DNA of 64,000 nucleotides from Spartobacteria bacterium (GCA_009930475.1 RZYC01000011.1:1-64000), one strand, 5' to 3'; positions 37,292 to 46,717 are shown, counted from the stretch's first letter. Notes: generated by a model from the sequence alone, not told the origin. Numbers and translations: made by a program.

Positions 37292-37690
37292 CTATAGTGA
37301 AATCCCCAATTTTGTCAGAGCGGTGGTGACGTCCTCCGGGCTGACGGGCTTAACCAGGTACCACGTGCATCCTGTGTCGAAGGAGGAGAGTATGTTTTCT
37401 ACATCTTTCAGCTGAGATACCACCAGAATTTTTACACGCTCTTCCTGAGGGATATTGTTGTTTTCTTCCCATACGCGGATTTTCCGGATGGCTTCCTGTC
37501 CCTGTCCCTCGTCCGGCATGAGGATATCCATGGAAATCAGGTCATACGGGATGCTCTGCTCGTGGGCATTTTCGAACATGCTGTAAGCAGATGCTCCGTT
37601 AGGAACGGTGTCGCATCGCCCGAATTCACCGAGAATGGCTTTCAATTTTGTCCGGTTTACATAATCATCATCTGCAATAAGTACTCGCAT
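37292..37690 (-). CDS. Single-domain response regulator (CheY-like)
   Basis: A 132-aa stand-alone receiver domain. The acidic pocket is in RVLIADDDYVN, the phospho-accepting aspartate in YDLISMDILMPDEGG-type context (DLISMDILMPDEG), the switch serine in ILVVSQLKD, and the lysine in WYLVKPVSPEDV. No output domain is present, so it should act through protein contacts or a phosphorelay. No histidine kinase gene is in the window. ATG at 37690 is chosen because AAGGAGG lies 7 bases ahead; GTG at 37693 is the alternative. Confidence 0.9.
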   Translation of the reverse strand: MRVLIADDDYVNRTKLKAILGEFGRCDTVPNGASAYSMFENAHEQSIPYDLISMDILMPDEGQGQEAIRKIRVWEENNNIPQEERVKILVVSQLKDVENILSSFDTGCTWYLVKPVSPEDVTTALTKLGISL

Positions 37691-37787
37691 CACTTATCCT
37701 CCTTAAGAAATATCCATAAACGTAATGTTCATTCGATAGTAGTCGTTATCACTTTGTTTTCAAGGGTTTTCAGGAAGAATAAACCGT

Positions 37788-38282
37788 TTAATGTGATTGT
37801 TTGATAAGTTCAAGCGCCGCAGAGGCTTTGGCCGCGGATGCGGGATCATATGCACCGAACTCATCAATGATAGATTGATAGACGCGTATCGCTTCATCCG
37901 TTTTCCCGAGTTTGTGCAGTGTTACGGCTAAATTATTTCGGGGCAGGGGGATGTCCGGGGCCAGTTCCACGGCATGCCGGTAATACTGTGCGGCTTCGTT
38001 GTAATTTTCCTTTTTAAAATAAACGTTGCCGGTTCGCATTTCGCTGAGCCAGTCGCTTTTGCGGTGGGCCGCCGCCAGCTGGTTGAGTTCAAGGGCGGCA
38101 TCCAGGTTGTTGTCTTCGTAATAGCGTTGTGCCATTCCGCTGGTGGCCATGGCATTGGATAGGGGCAGGCGGGGTTTGCGTATGAATATGATGGAGATCG
38201 TCAGGGCTGCCAAAAGAGTCAATATCAAGCCGCCGATGATAAACAAGGGGATTAGTTTTTGCTTTCTGCTGAGTGTATCCAT
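37788..38282 (-). CDS. Membrane-anchored TPR-repeat protein
   Basis: A 164-aa protein with one N-terminal transmembrane helix (about residues 10-32) and around three tetratricopeptide repeats. The clearest is WLSEMRTGNVYFKKENYNEAAQYYRHAVELAP followed by PLPRNNLAVTLHKLGKTDEAIRVYQSII, here quoted only by its ends: GNVYFKKENYNEAAQYY and NNLAVTLHKLGKTDEAIRVY. Such proteins are protein-protein scaffolds. The ATG at 38282 gives a normal anchor. A reading from 38354 adds 24 residues and almost touches the divergent SH3 gene. No good ribosome site is seen for either. Confidence 0.8.
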   Translation of the reverse strand: MDTLSRKQKLIPLFIIGGLILTLLAALTISIIFIRKPRLPLSNAMATSGMAQRYYEDNNLDAALELNQLAAAHRKSDWLSEMRTGNVYFKKENYNEAAQYYRHAVELAPDIPLPRNNLAVTLHKLGKTDEAIRVYQSIIDEFGAYDPASAAKASAALELIKQSH

Positions 38283-38375
38283 GTCTAATTCTGATAGGTT
38301 AAGACTTCCATTGCGATGGATGCCGCTGTAATTTACCGGAAATGGAACTAACAACAGATGAAACGGGATTCAAGC

Positions 38376-39305
38376 ATGAAGCGGTATATTGTGTTATTGG
38401 GTATGATCGCATCGGTATGGTGGTCTCAGTCAGCGATGGCGGGGCAGTCGGCGCATATTACAGGCGATCGGGTTAATCTGAGAGCGGCACCGAGGGCCGT
38501 GGCCGAAGTGGTAGGACAGATGAATGACGGGGATACTGTGGTCGTGGTCTCGCAGCAGACGAACTGGGTGGAGGTGCTGGCTCCGGAATCCTTTGATGTA
38601 TGGATTTATCGGGATTTCGTTAAAGACGGTGAAGTAACGACGAAGAAACTCAATATACGCTCCGGTCCCGGCATTAATTATCATGTAGTCGGCCGTGCGT
38701 ACCGTCACGATCAGGTGGATATACGTGAAGAATTCGGCGAGTGGTATAAAGTGGCTCCGACCGAAGAATGCACCTTTTGGATCAGTTCTGATTATGTGAC
38801 GTTGGACGTACCGGAACAGGCGGCCGGGGTGGGTGCGCCCATTGCATCCAGCCGGCTTTACCGCAGAGGGGATGTACTGACTTCTGTTGCGGATATCAGG
38901 CCTGCAGTACAGGCCGAACCTGTGGTAGAACAGCCGCAGCCTCTACAGCGGGTGGCCGCGCCGGTGCTTATTCAGCAGCCAAAACCGCAGGTGAGATCAA
39001 GCACTCCCATTCCATCGGACTGGAAGTTGATTCCTCTGGAAGGGCAGGGGAAACGGGTGGAACGTCAGGGCGTGGTGAAGTCGCTTGGATTTACCATTAA
39101 CCGCCCGACGCGATACCGGCTGGTGGCTTATCGGGATGGAAGTCGTGCTGAAATGGTCTGTTATTTATGGGGGAATGACGACAAACTTGCGGCCATTGCC
39201 GGTCGTACCGTGCGTATCACCGGGCAGCAGTACTGGTTGCAGGATCAGCGCTATCCGGTATTGACCGTCGATGCTGTGGACGATGTGACGGATCAGGCTT
39301 TTTAA
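38376..39305 (+). CDS. Secreted bacterial SH3-domain protein
   Basis: A 309-aa exported protein. The signal peptide (MKRYIVLLGMIASVWWSQSAMAG) is followed by two bacterial SH3 domains: GDRVNLRAAPRAVAEVVGQM...WVEVLAP near residues 30-75, and KLNIRSGPGINYHVVGRAY...WYKVAP near residues 88-140. A Pro/Gln-rich linker leads to a C-terminal domain of about 85 residues, possibly OB-like (GVVKSLGFTINRPTRYRLV, TVRITGQQYWLQDQRYPVL). SH3b domains commonly bind peptidoglycan peptides. The start at 38376 gives a standard signal peptide; 38358 would add six residues. It is followed 9 bases later by tadA. Confidence 0.85.
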   Translation: MKRYIVLLGMIASVWWSQSAMAGQSAHITGDRVNLRAAPRAVAEVVGQMNDGDTVVVVSQQTNWVEVLAPESFDVWIYRDFVKDGEVTTKKLNIRSGPGINYHVVGRAYRHDQVDIREEFGEWYKVAPTEECTFWISSDYVTLDVPEQAAGVGAPIASSRLYRRGDVLTSVADIRPAVQAEPVVEQPQPLQRVAAPVLIQQPKPQVRSSTPIPSDWKLIPLEGQGKRVERQGVVKSLGFTINRPTRYRLVAYRDGSRAEMVCYLWGNDDKLAAIAGRTVRITGQQYWLQDQRYPVLTVDAVDDVTDQAF

Positions 39306-39314
39306 GGAAATAGT

Positions 39315-39791
39315 ATGATGGATGCCATTTATATGCGCATGGCCCTGCGGGAAGCGCAGATTGCTGCGGAAGAACAGGAAGTTCCCGTTGGTGCCGTGAT
39401 CATTCACGAAACCGACGGATTAATCGGTAAAGCGCACAATCAGGTGGAGATGTTGAAGGATCCCACGGCGCATGCCGAGGTGCTGGCTATAACACAGGCG
39501 GCCGCCGCGCTGCAGGACTGGCGGTTGACGCATTGCACACTCTACGTCACAAAAGAACCATGCCCCATGTGTGCGGGAGCCATTGTGCTGGCACGTATTC
39601 CAAGGGTTGTCTGGGGGTTGGATGATCCGAAACGAGGCGGTGCCATCTCGGTGTTTAATATTCTGCAGCATGAACAGCTCAATCATCGCGCTGAAGTGGT
39701 TTCGGGCGTGCTGGAAGCGGAGTGCCGTGCCGTAATACAGGATTTCTTTCAGCAAAAAAGACGGCTTGCTAAACATGACGAATCACTCTGA
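39315..39791 (+). CDS. tadA: tRNA(adenine-34) deaminase TadA
   Basis: A 158-aa zinc-dependent deaminase that converts A34 to inosine in the tRNA anticodon wobble position. The catalytic HAE motif is TAHAEVLAI (H53, E55), and the zinc cysteines are in EPCPMCAGAI (C83, C86). VPVGAVII near the N-terminus and ARIPRVVWGLDDPKRGG are family landmarks. The length is typical. The next gene starts inside its 3' end, so translation is coupled. Confidence 0.95.
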   Translation: MMDAIYMRMALREAQIAAEEQEVPVGAVIIHETDGLIGKAHNQVEMLKDPTAHAEVLAITQAAAALQDWRLTHCTLYVTKEPCPMCAGAIVLARIPRVVWGLDDPKRGGAISVFNILQHEQLNHRAEVVSGVLEAECRAVIQDFFQQKRRLAKHDESL

Positions 39792-40581
39792 GACCGCACA
39801 GCGTCTTAATGATGTCTATCGTTCGCAATATGCGGAGGCCGGATGTTACTCTAAATCCTCACAGTCATGGGATGAACGGGCGAAAAAAGGATTGTTGAGC
39901 GGCATGCAGGATGGCGGATATATCCAGCGATTCATTCCTATGCTGGATTTGTCCGATGTGAAGACCGTTCTGGATCTGGGCTGCGGGCCGGGCGGTATTG
40001 CCTTGGCATTGGCCCGGCTGGGATTGACGGTGCACGCTGTTGATTTTTCCACAGAAATGCTCCACGCGCTCCGGCTGGCCGCCGATCAAGCCGCCTTGAA
40101 CATCTCTCTTTGTTGCGCAGACTGGCAAGACAAACGCATTGAACTGCCTGTATCGGATCTGGTTGTTGCATCACGCTGTATGGACGTGCCGGACTTGATT
40201 CCCGCCGTAGAACGACTTTCGTCCCTTGCCCGCAAACGCGTTGTCATCACGTTCCGCTCCGGAGTCCACATGCTGGATGATTCCCTGCTTCAGCAACTGG
40301 GACGTCATATCCCGCCCGCGCCGTCTGCCGCGCTGGTAAAACGGCTGATCCGGTCTATGGGGTATGATGTGCACATGACTTTGCTGGAAGAATCAGAAAA
40401 ATCGGCACACTATGCCTCGCCATCCGAATGGATCAGTCGATTGGAATGGAGCCTGGGGGCATTAACCGCAGACGAACAAACGCGCGCCCTGGCATTATAT
40501 CAGCGATTTCCCATCAATGAGCAGGGCCATGCCGTGTACCGTCATCCCAAATCATGGTATGTGCTGACATGGCAGGTTTGA
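39775..40581 (+). CDS. SAM-dependent class I methyltransferase
   Basis: A 268-aa cytoplasmic methyltransferase. Motif I is TVLDLGCGPGGIALALARLG, followed by LTVHAVDFSTEMLHALR as the acidic ribose-binding loop and ADWQDKRIELPVSDLVVASR as motif IV. The second half carries an extra domain that may bind substrate. The substrate is unknown; the fold resembles ubiquinone or tetrahydromethanopterin-type small-molecule methyltransferases. It overlaps tadA by 17 bases. Confidence 0.85.
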   Translation: MTNHSETAQRLNDVYRSQYAEAGCYSKSSQSWDERAKKGLLSGMQDGGYIQRFIPMLDLSDVKTVLDLGCGPGGIALALARLGLTVHAVDFSTEMLHALRLAADQAALNISLCCADWQDKRIELPVSDLVVASRCMDVPDLIPAVERLSSLARKRVVITFRSGVHMLDDSLLQQLGRHIPPAPSAALVKRLIRSMGYDVHMTLLEESEKSAHYASPSEWISRLEWSLGALTADEQTRALALYQRFPINEQGHAVYRHPKSWYVLTWQV

Positions 40582-41642
40582 ATGTCTCTCAGATGCATGG
40601 GAATAAAGAACACCTGGTTCATCCAGCTGATCGCGATTCAGTTATCTGGCGGGTAACGGCTCTGTGGGCCCTGTGTGAAGCGGGACTGGGCGGCGTGATT
40701 CATGCCATGCGTATTCCTTTTACGGGGATCGTTGTCGGTGCCAGTGCCGTGATTATGATTACCCTGCTGGCTTATTATTCGAAAAAAAATACACGGATCA
40801 TGCTGCGAGCCATGGGTATGGTGCTGGTCATCAAAATGACGGTCAGTCCGCATACCCCTTTTCCCGCCTATCTTGCTGTGACGCTGCAGGGACTGGCCGG
40901 CGTCCTGTTGTTCCGTTCTTTGCCGGGATTCCGTATTCCCGCATTTTTGCTGGGATGTTTTGCGATGATGGAAGGGGTTGTCCAGAAATTCACTATGATG
41001 ACCCTGCTCTATGGAAAATCCATCTGGGAATCCATGGATGTGATTTATGCGCGACTGCTTCATGACGCCATGGGTGTCGGCCTTCCATGGCGAGGGTCGG
41101 TGGTCGTGCTGTGTGTCTACGGTATATACTACGGAGTGGGCGGTTGCATCATTGGGTGGTTGGCCGGAAGCGTGCCGGAAAAAATCGAAGCCATGCGCCT
41201 GCAATGTGCTGACAATGAACCGCGACCTCAACCCCATGCAGACGATGTCCGCGTTCCCTTTGATTCACTGACCGGAAAGCCTCGCAACTGGGTTGTAAGG
41301 AGACTGCTGCCCTCGCTGATGATCTTTCTGCTATTGGTGGTTGCATCCTGGTTGTTTCACCCGGAAGATCGCTGGAGTCACGTGTTCTATGTCATCGTAC
41401 GAACGGCTCTGGCCTATCTGATTTGGTTTGCATTGCTGCATCCGCTGTTACGCCGCCTGATCCGTCGCACCACAGCGACCCATGCACAGCGCTGCCATGA
41501 CGATTTAGTTTTCGTTCAGTCCCTCTTTCCATCCATCCGAATGGCGGCTCGTCAAGCGTGGCAGGAGGCGGTTCATGTCAATCGCCGGCATCGCTGGAGC
41601 ACCTTTATGATTCGCCTGATTTATCTGTCGCTGGAGCGGTAG
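40569..41642 (+). CDS. Polytopic membrane protein of unknown function
   Basis: An unrecognised 357-aa protein with about six helices in the N-terminal half (GVIHAMRIPFTGIVVGASAV, CFAMMEGVVQKFTMMTLLYG), a charged middle segment (EPRPQPHADDVRVPFDSL) and two to three more helices near the C-terminus. The first half resembles substrate-binding subunits of energy-coupling transporters in general layout only. The start is uncertain: ATG at 40554, 40569 or 40593 are all in frame without a strong ribosome site. It overlaps the methyltransferase gene. Confidence 0.7.
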   Translation: MAGLNVSQMHGNKEHLVHPADRDSVIWRVTALWALCEAGLGGVIHAMRIPFTGIVVGASAVIMITLLAYYSKKNTRIMLRAMGMVLVIKMTVSPHTPFPAYLAVTLQGLAGVLLFRSLPGFRIPAFLLGCFAMMEGVVQKFTMMTLLYGKSIWESMDVIYARLLHDAMGVGLPWRGSVVVLCVYGIYYGVGGCIIGWLAGSVPEKIEAMRLQCADNEPRPQPHADDVRVPFDSLTGKPRNWVVRRLLPSLMIFLLLVVASWLFHPEDRWSHVFYVIVRTALAYLIWFALLHPLLRRLIRRTTATHAQRCHDDLVFVQSLFPSIRMAARQAWQEAVHVNRRHRWSTFMIRLIYLSLER

Positions 41643-41732
41643 GCTTTTCTCGTTCAACGTGTGTTACGAGCGTCGTTCATTTTGTTAAAATAATTGATAA
41701 ATAAGTTGTTATGTCAATTATTATTTTGGTAC

Positions 41733-41760
41733 TTGTTGTCGAATTATCTGATAATAAAAT
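41733..41760 (+). promoter_or_regulatory. Putative promoter of the secreted-protein operon
   Basis: TTGTTG at 41733-41738 and TAAAAT at 41755-41760 are separated by 16 bp within a very AT-rich gap (41643-41780) that contrasts with the flanking genes. The first ATG follows 20 bases later, after GAGGG. The -35 match is weak. Confidence 0.35.
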
Positions 41761-41780
41761 GACTGTGCGAGGGTCTGGAT

Positions 41781-43442
41781 ATGAAACGAATGGCAATGGT
41801 AGTCTTTGGGATTTTATTTGGGTGCTGTTCAGCGAGTCAGGCGCAGTGGGTGCAGCAAACGGTTGCGTTGACCAATGGATGGAATGCCGTGTATCTGATC
41901 GTACAGCCCTATCCGGCCGATATCGACAGTCAGATGGCTGGATTACCGGTGCGTGCGATTCATCGTTGTGCACGGGTTTTCTCTACCGAACAATTTTCTT
42001 CCTCCTCGGATTCGCCGTTGGATCGTGCTGCGGAATGGCTGGTGTGGTATCCTGAGGCATCGCCCCATCATGTGGTGAATACGCTGTCGGCCTTTCTGGG
42101 GGATACAGCCTATTTGATCGAATGCTATGAGGACGGGGCCGTCTGGACGGTGACGGGACGCCCGACGATTCCATCGCATACCTGGGTACCGGATGCCCTG
42201 AATTTTGTGGGTTTGCCGGTAAACAGTGAGCAGGCACCGACGTTTGCTTCGTTTTTCAGCGGTTCCTCGGCTATTGATACCGACCCGGATCCCGAGGGGG
42301 GCAAGGTATTCAACGTACTGGCCAGCGGAGCAGAACAGGATATCTCCTCGCAGACCGCCACGGAAATGATAAAGGCGGGCGTGGCGTACTGGATAAAAGC
42401 CGAGGGCATTTCTGATTATGTGGGGCCGACGCAGATTTCGACGCCTGCAGGCGGGATGACCTTTGACGGATCGTCGGCCATGCTGACGTTTCACGCGCGC
42501 AACGATTCCGGCTCGGATCGCGTGATCACGGTAAAGTTAAAAACGTCTGCACCACCTCCCGCCGGTCAACCTGAGAAGATTGGCGATGTGCCGCTGCTGA
42601 CTTTTGACCAGGGAGGCGATGGATTCTACGGCTGGGAGGTTTTTGATCGCGACAGTGTTATCACGGAAACCGTGCAGGCAGGGGACTCCGGTTCCTTTTC
42701 CTTTGCTGCCAATCGTACACAAATGTCGGATCACGGAACCAATGCCACTTGGCAGAGTTTACTGGAAGTAACCGATGATGCGGGCACGCTGGTTCGGATC
42801 CCTGTATCGGCCGAATGGGGCGAGGACAATCCCTACGATGCACTGTGGCCCGAAGGGTTGTGGGTCGGCACGGTGAAAATCGATGCGGTAGCTTATGTGC
42901 AGTCCGATGGAGTGACCGATCCCATGGCGGTGTCATCACCTTTTTCCTTCCGTCTGATCATGCATCAGGGGTCCGATGGAACGCTTCGTTTGCTTCAGCA
43001 GTTGGTTACGGCGTGGAATGTGGACGAGGAACATTATGAACTGCAGCTTTCTTCTGAAGGGCTGGACAGCAGCACCGGAGAAGCGTATCGCGTCAGTTCT
43101 GTGGTCTATCCTCCCAAGATGAATGTGGTATGTTCGGGTAATCTGCTTCAGGGCTGTGCAGCGAGTTTTACCATCGATGCAGAAGATCCGACCAATCCCT
43201 GGCGGCATGTATTCAATCCCAATCATGATGAAGCGGATGAAGCATTGACCATCGAAAATGCCATCACGCTGACACCCGACACCCCCGCATCAGAAACGGC
43301 AAGTGCCGCACTGTGGCAACCCGAGGAAACCATGACCGGCGAGTATTCGCAGGTGATTCGCGGCCTGCGCAAACAGCCGGTTTCCGTCAGCGGCAGGTAT
43401 GAAATTCGCCGCGTGGGCAAAATCGGTGTAATCGAAGAGTGA
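41781..43442 (+). CDS. Large secreted beta-rich protein, first gene of the LamG operon
   Basis: An unrecognised 553-aa protein with a signal peptide (MKRMAMVVFGILFGCCSASQAQ). The mature part starts TVALTNGWNAVYLIVQPYP, is rich in Gly, Ser, Thr, Asp and aromatic residues, and lacks any visible catalytic motif. The C-terminal part ends in YSQVIRGLRKQPVSVSGRYEIRRVG. The composition suggests an all-beta extracellular protein. It opens a same-strand run of secreted-protein genes ending with the 2999-aa LamG protein, with gaps of 45, 40, 9 and a few tens of bases. Its function probably depends on those partners. Confidence 0.8.
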   Translation: MKRMAMVVFGILFGCCSASQAQWVQQTVALTNGWNAVYLIVQPYPADIDSQMAGLPVRAIHRCARVFSTEQFSSSSDSPLDRAAEWLVWYPEASPHHVVNTLSAFLGDTAYLIECYEDGAVWTVTGRPTIPSHTWVPDALNFVGLPVNSEQAPTFASFFSGSSAIDTDPDPEGGKVFNVLASGAEQDISSQTATEMIKAGVAYWIKAEGISDYVGPTQISTPAGGMTFDGSSAMLTFHARNDSGSDRVITVKLKTSAPPPAGQPEKIGDVPLLTFDQGGDGFYGWEVFDRDSVITETVQAGDSGSFSFAANRTQMSDHGTNATWQSLLEVTDDAGTLVRIPVSAEWGEDNPYDALWPEGLWVGTVKIDAVAYVQSDGVTDPMAVSSPFSFRLIMHQGSDGTLRLLQQLVTAWNVDEEHYELQLSSEGLDSSTGEAYRVSSVVYPPKMNVVCSGNLLQGCAASFTIDAEDPTNPWRHVFNPNHDEADEALTIENAITLTPDTPASETASAALWQPEETMTGEYSQVIRGLRKQPVSVSGRYEIRRVGKIGVIEE

Positions 43443-43486
43443 TCGACCCATTTAGCAAAATGTAAGAAAAGAGACGAGGGACTCAA

Positions 43487-44545
43487 ATGAAGCGGAACAA
43501 TCCAATAAAAATAGGCATCATCCTAGCGATTGCGGTGATGACGGCATGTGTTTCACTGGTGCGATGCGAGGCGGATACCGTTCCGCTTATGTTCAATTAT
43601 CAGGGACAGCTCAAAGATGCCGCAGGCAGCCCTGTCGCTGCCGGAAATATCGCGGTGAGCTTTCGGATTTACGACGCCAAAGCGGGGGGACATCTGATCT
43701 GGGGTCGTTCGCAGAATGTGGTGGTCGATGATGAAGGCTATTTCAATGCCCTGATTGGTGAGGGCGGCAGCGAGTTGACCATGGATAATCCGGCGCCGAA
43801 AGTGTCGAATATTATCGATGCGTTTAAGGGGGAAACACGAGGCACTCGTTGGCTGGAAATTCAGGTGGACGGAGCGAAACCTTTTTCCCAGCGCCAGCAG
43901 CTGCTGTCGGTGCCCTATGCGTTTTTAACAGCCAATGCTGCGCAGTCAGCCGGTGATTTTGATGCGGGTAGCACCCTGACGGTGGCCAGCAATACCGCCG
44001 TGAGCGGAAGCGTAACCGTAGACAGCTATGCGGAATTTGATGTGCCGGTGACGTTTCAGGGAGCGGCATCCATCAGTAATGCTCTTCTATCCGATGTGCC
44101 CGTTGATTTTAACGGGAAAACAGACATCCAGGGCGAAACGGTCATGGCCCATAACCTGTCCATACAGGGAGACGCAACATTTAGCGGACCTGTGAGCGCA
44201 GGCGGAAATGTGGCACTGCATCAGCCGCTTTCCTGGTTTGGTGTGATGACTCAGGAAAAAACCGATTATCACGGTTCTTTTACGAATACGCCGGCGACTG
44301 ATGGTTTTTATGTGGCGAACTTCTTTTTAAATCAGACCAAGAACAGCAGTTCCACCTATGATTCGACGATTAAAACACAGAATCAGACCTTTCATTTTAA
44401 AACCAAATTTTCGGTTTCGCTGGCCAATCCCATGCTGAAATACTGGCAGATCTTTATGATGCCTGCGAAAGCAGGTGAAGCGGTGATTTTTAACATTAAT
44501 TCCCAGCATACGCTGAATTTATTTTGGCGTCCGATGCACCAGTAA
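43487..44545 (+). CDS. Secreted fibre-like protein, paralogue 1
   Basis: A 352-aa exported protein of three parts. After the signal peptide, residues about 35-150 form a domain seen in many bacterial tail-fibre-like surface proteins: FNYQGQLKDAAGSPV, FRIYDAKAGGHLIWG, then QQLLSVPYAFLTANA. Residues about 155-245 are short hydrophobic/Thr-rich strands (LTVASNTAVSGSVTV, VTFQGAASISNALL) suggesting a beta-helix stalk. The last 100 residues are a head domain with ATDGFYVANFF. The ribosome site GAGGGA precedes the ATG. It is related to the next two genes. Confidence 0.82.
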   Translation: MKRNNPIKIGIILAIAVMTACVSLVRCEADTVPLMFNYQGQLKDAAGSPVAAGNIAVSFRIYDAKAGGHLIWGRSQNVVVDDEGYFNALIGEGGSELTMDNPAPKVSNIIDAFKGETRGTRWLEIQVDGAKPFSQRQQLLSVPYAFLTANAAQSAGDFDAGSTLTVASNTAVSGSVTVDSYAEFDVPVTFQGAASISNALLSDVPVDFNGKTDIQGETVMAHNLSIQGDATFSGPVSAGGNVALHQPLSWFGVMTQEKTDYHGSFTNTPATDGFYVANFFLNQTKNSSSTYDSTIKTQNQTFHFKTKFSVSLANPMLKYWQIFMMPAKAGEAVIFNINSQHTLNLFWRPMHQ

Positions 44546-44584
44546 TTCGTTGTTCATCATTTCTAAGCAAGGCGGTATGAAGAC

Positions 44585-45622
44585 ATGAATAAAAGAATCA
44601 GTTTCTATGCAGGATGCGTGATGAGTGCGCTGCTGCTGTGCGGGATCGCACATGCAGATGACACCGTGGTGCCCGGCAGTATCAACTTACAATTTCAGGC
44701 ACAGGTTCCAGAGGGAAGCACCCTGAAAAATCCCGATGGCATGGTGCGTTTCACTGTGCTGGACAGTGATCAGTCCACAACGCTTTTTACTGGTACGTCT
44801 GAAGTCATGATGGAAACCAATGGTGTGTTCAATGTGCAGATCAGCGATCCGGCTTTGAAGACGTATTTCACCGAGGCGAACGGTGCCGCGCGGTATATTC
44901 GGCTGGATGTTCAGGCCTCATCGGGAAGCTATCTGACGGGTGATCCCATGCAGGTGGTGGCGGCACCCTACGTCTATTATGCCGATAAGCTGGAAAAAGC
45001 TTCGGGCAACTTTAACGTCGGTGGAAATCTGGAGGTGACGGGAGATGTGCACGCGAAGGCTCTTTCTGTACCTGCGTCGACATCTGGAGTAGCGAAGATC
45101 AGTGGAACATTTGTCTGCCGGGGAAAAAATAACACGTCTGAACCGGTTTGGGTTAAGACCAATACCTACGGAGCCGGCACGCTGACCTTCGGCGGTGATA
45201 CCACCATCGAAGGATCCGCAACTTTTCAGACTGATGTGACCATTCCCTTTATGTCAACATTTGAGGATGCGGTGACGGTGACGGGAAATATCGAATGCAG
45301 CGCCGGTGCCGAAGTGCATAACACATCGCCGGGATTCGGTGCGATGAGCAGTGTGCAGGCTTCGGGAACGCCTCCCCATGGTAAGCCGGGCTTTCTACTG
45401 GTGTATATGAAGGTGACCGACAAGCACAGCGGCGGAATGACCGTCAAGATCGGGGAAAACGATAAATATCAGTATGAGCTCATAAATTATCAGGATGTAG
45501 TCGGCATTAACGATGGGTATCAATGTGTATCCTACTGTTTTTTTGTGCGAGGGGACAGCAGATGGACGGTAACGCTGGGATCCGATGTGTCAGCAACCAC
45601 GATGTGGGTAGATCTTTATTAG
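44585..45622 (+). CDS. Secreted fibre-like protein, paralogue 2
   Basis: A 345-aa exported protein with the same three-part plan as its neighbours but more diverged. The signal peptide ends near CGIAHADD. The N-terminal domain has INLQFQAQVPEGSTLKNPDG and VVAAPYVYYADKLE in place of the YQGxL and VPYAF segments. The stalk contains SGNFNVGGNLEVTGDVHAKAL and ATFQTDVTIPFMSTFEDAV. The head includes GKPGFLLVYMKVTDKHSGG and ends in TTMWVDLY. Its TAG stop overlaps the AGGAG ribosome site of the next gene, so the two are tightly linked. Confidence 0.8.
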   Translation: MNKRISFYAGCVMSALLLCGIAHADDTVVPGSINLQFQAQVPEGSTLKNPDGMVRFTVLDSDQSTTLFTGTSEVMMETNGVFNVQISDPALKTYFTEANGAARYIRLDVQASSGSYLTGDPMQVVAAPYVYYADKLEKASGNFNVGGNLEVTGDVHAKALSVPASTSGVAKISGTFVCRGKNNTSEPVWVKTNTYGAGTLTFGGDTTIEGSATFQTDVTIPFMSTFEDAVTVTGNIECSAGAEVHNTSPGFGAMSSVQASGTPPHGKPGFLLVYMKVTDKHSGGMTVKIGENDKYQYELINYQDVVGINDGYQCVSYCFFVRGDSRWTVTLGSDVSATTMWVDLY

Positions 45623-45631
45623 GAGTGATGT

Positions 45632-46717
45632 ATGAAGACAAAAAATGTGAAAAATCAGCGGAGCTCACTGAAACGGATTTTTGTCCTGTTTACCTGCTTT
45701 GTGGCCGGATTGGTGCTGACAGGGCGCGCGGGCTCAACGATACCGAAAGCCGTGAATTATCAGGGGGTATTGTACAGTGCACTGAACAATGCCGTGGTGA
45801 CCAATGCAGGCAATGTGGTGATCCGGCTGTATGATCAGGCCGAAGGCGGAACGCTGCTGTGGGGGGAAACGCGTATGGTTTATCCGAAAAAAACGCTGCC
45901 GCAGCAGGGATTAATTTCTGTGGTGCTCGGAGAAGGAACACCGCTGCCCGATACGGAGTATGCTTCGCTGGATGAGGTGTTTGCCCTAGGTGACACGCAG
46001 GACAAACGGTATATCGAATTTCAGCTGGAGAGTTCCACGACACCGATTGCGCCTCGACAGCAGTTTCTTCCTTCATCCTATGCCTTTATTGCGGCCGATG
46101 GATCAGATGCGAAAGAAGATTTTTCTGTGACGGGCGTGTTAACCGTTTCCAGCGAGACACTGGGCACCGCGCAGCTTACCGTGGGCGGAAATCTGGATGT
46201 GGCCGAATATGTTACGATGACCGATGATGCGACGTTCGATGGTACGACAAAAATAACGAAAGATGCCACCTTCAATGAATCTGTATCCTTTAATGCCGAT
46301 GTCACCATGGAAAAGGGAGGCACGGTGAAGGGGAATATGACGGCTACCGTATCTCAGACCAAGTTTGCAGGCGGACTCAGCTGGGATACCATGGATATGG
46401 TGTACTCGAATAATACCAGTGTTACCGTCGGCGAGTCGCATACCGCTTCGACGGACGGGTTTCTGATCATTGATTTCAAAACAAACCGAAAAGACAATGA
46501 CAACAACGGTCATGTGAATGTAACCGTTGCAGGTAATACGTTGCAGATGCGGCATTTTCAGAACTACGGCGGCGCGGGTAACGATATGAAATATTACGAT
46601 GTCGCGATGGTGCCGGTTGCAATGGGTGAATCGTTCTCCATTACGATTGACGGCGAGATGAGCGCGAAAAGCGGCGACTACACCCTGACGGCACAATTCA
46701 TTCCATTGGGAAAATAA
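45632..46717 (+). CDS. Secreted fibre-like protein, paralogue 3
   Basis: A 361-aa exported protein. The signal segment (IFVLFTCFVAGLVLTGRAGS) precedes AVNYQGVLYSALNNAVVTNAG and IRLYDQAEGGTLLWGE, which align with paralogue 1. PRQQFLPSSYAFIAADGSD ends the N-terminal domain. The stalk has LTVGGNLDVAEYVTMTDDAT and ATFNESVSFNADVTMEKGG. The head has HTASTDGFLIIDF, matching ATDGFYVANFF of paralogue 1. AGGAG lies 6 bases before the ATG. Similar proteins are used as structural surface fibres, but no function is proven. Confidence 0.82.
   Translation: MKTKNVKNQRSSLKRIFVLFTCFVAGLVLTGRAGSTIPKAVNYQGVLYSALNNAVVTNAGNVVIRLYDQAEGGTLLWGETRMVYPKKTLPQQGLISVVLGEGTPLPDTEYASLDEVFALGDTQDKRYIEFQLESSTTPIAPRQQFLPSSYAFIAADGSDAKEDFSVTGVLTVSSETLGTAQLTVGGNLDVAEYVTMTDDATFDGTTKITKDATFNESVSFNADVTMEKGGTVKGNMTATVSQTKFAGGLSWDTMDMVYSNNTSVTVGESHTASTDGFLIIDFKTNRKDNDNNGHVNVTVAGNTLQMRHFQNYGGAGNDMKYYDVAMVPVAMGESFSITIDGEMSAKSGDYTLTAQFIPLGK

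Noticed and set aside
41677-43226. Long antisense ORFs opposite the secreted-protein genes
   Set aside because: They are frame shadows of the plus-strand genes, with no ribosome sites and no recognisable products.
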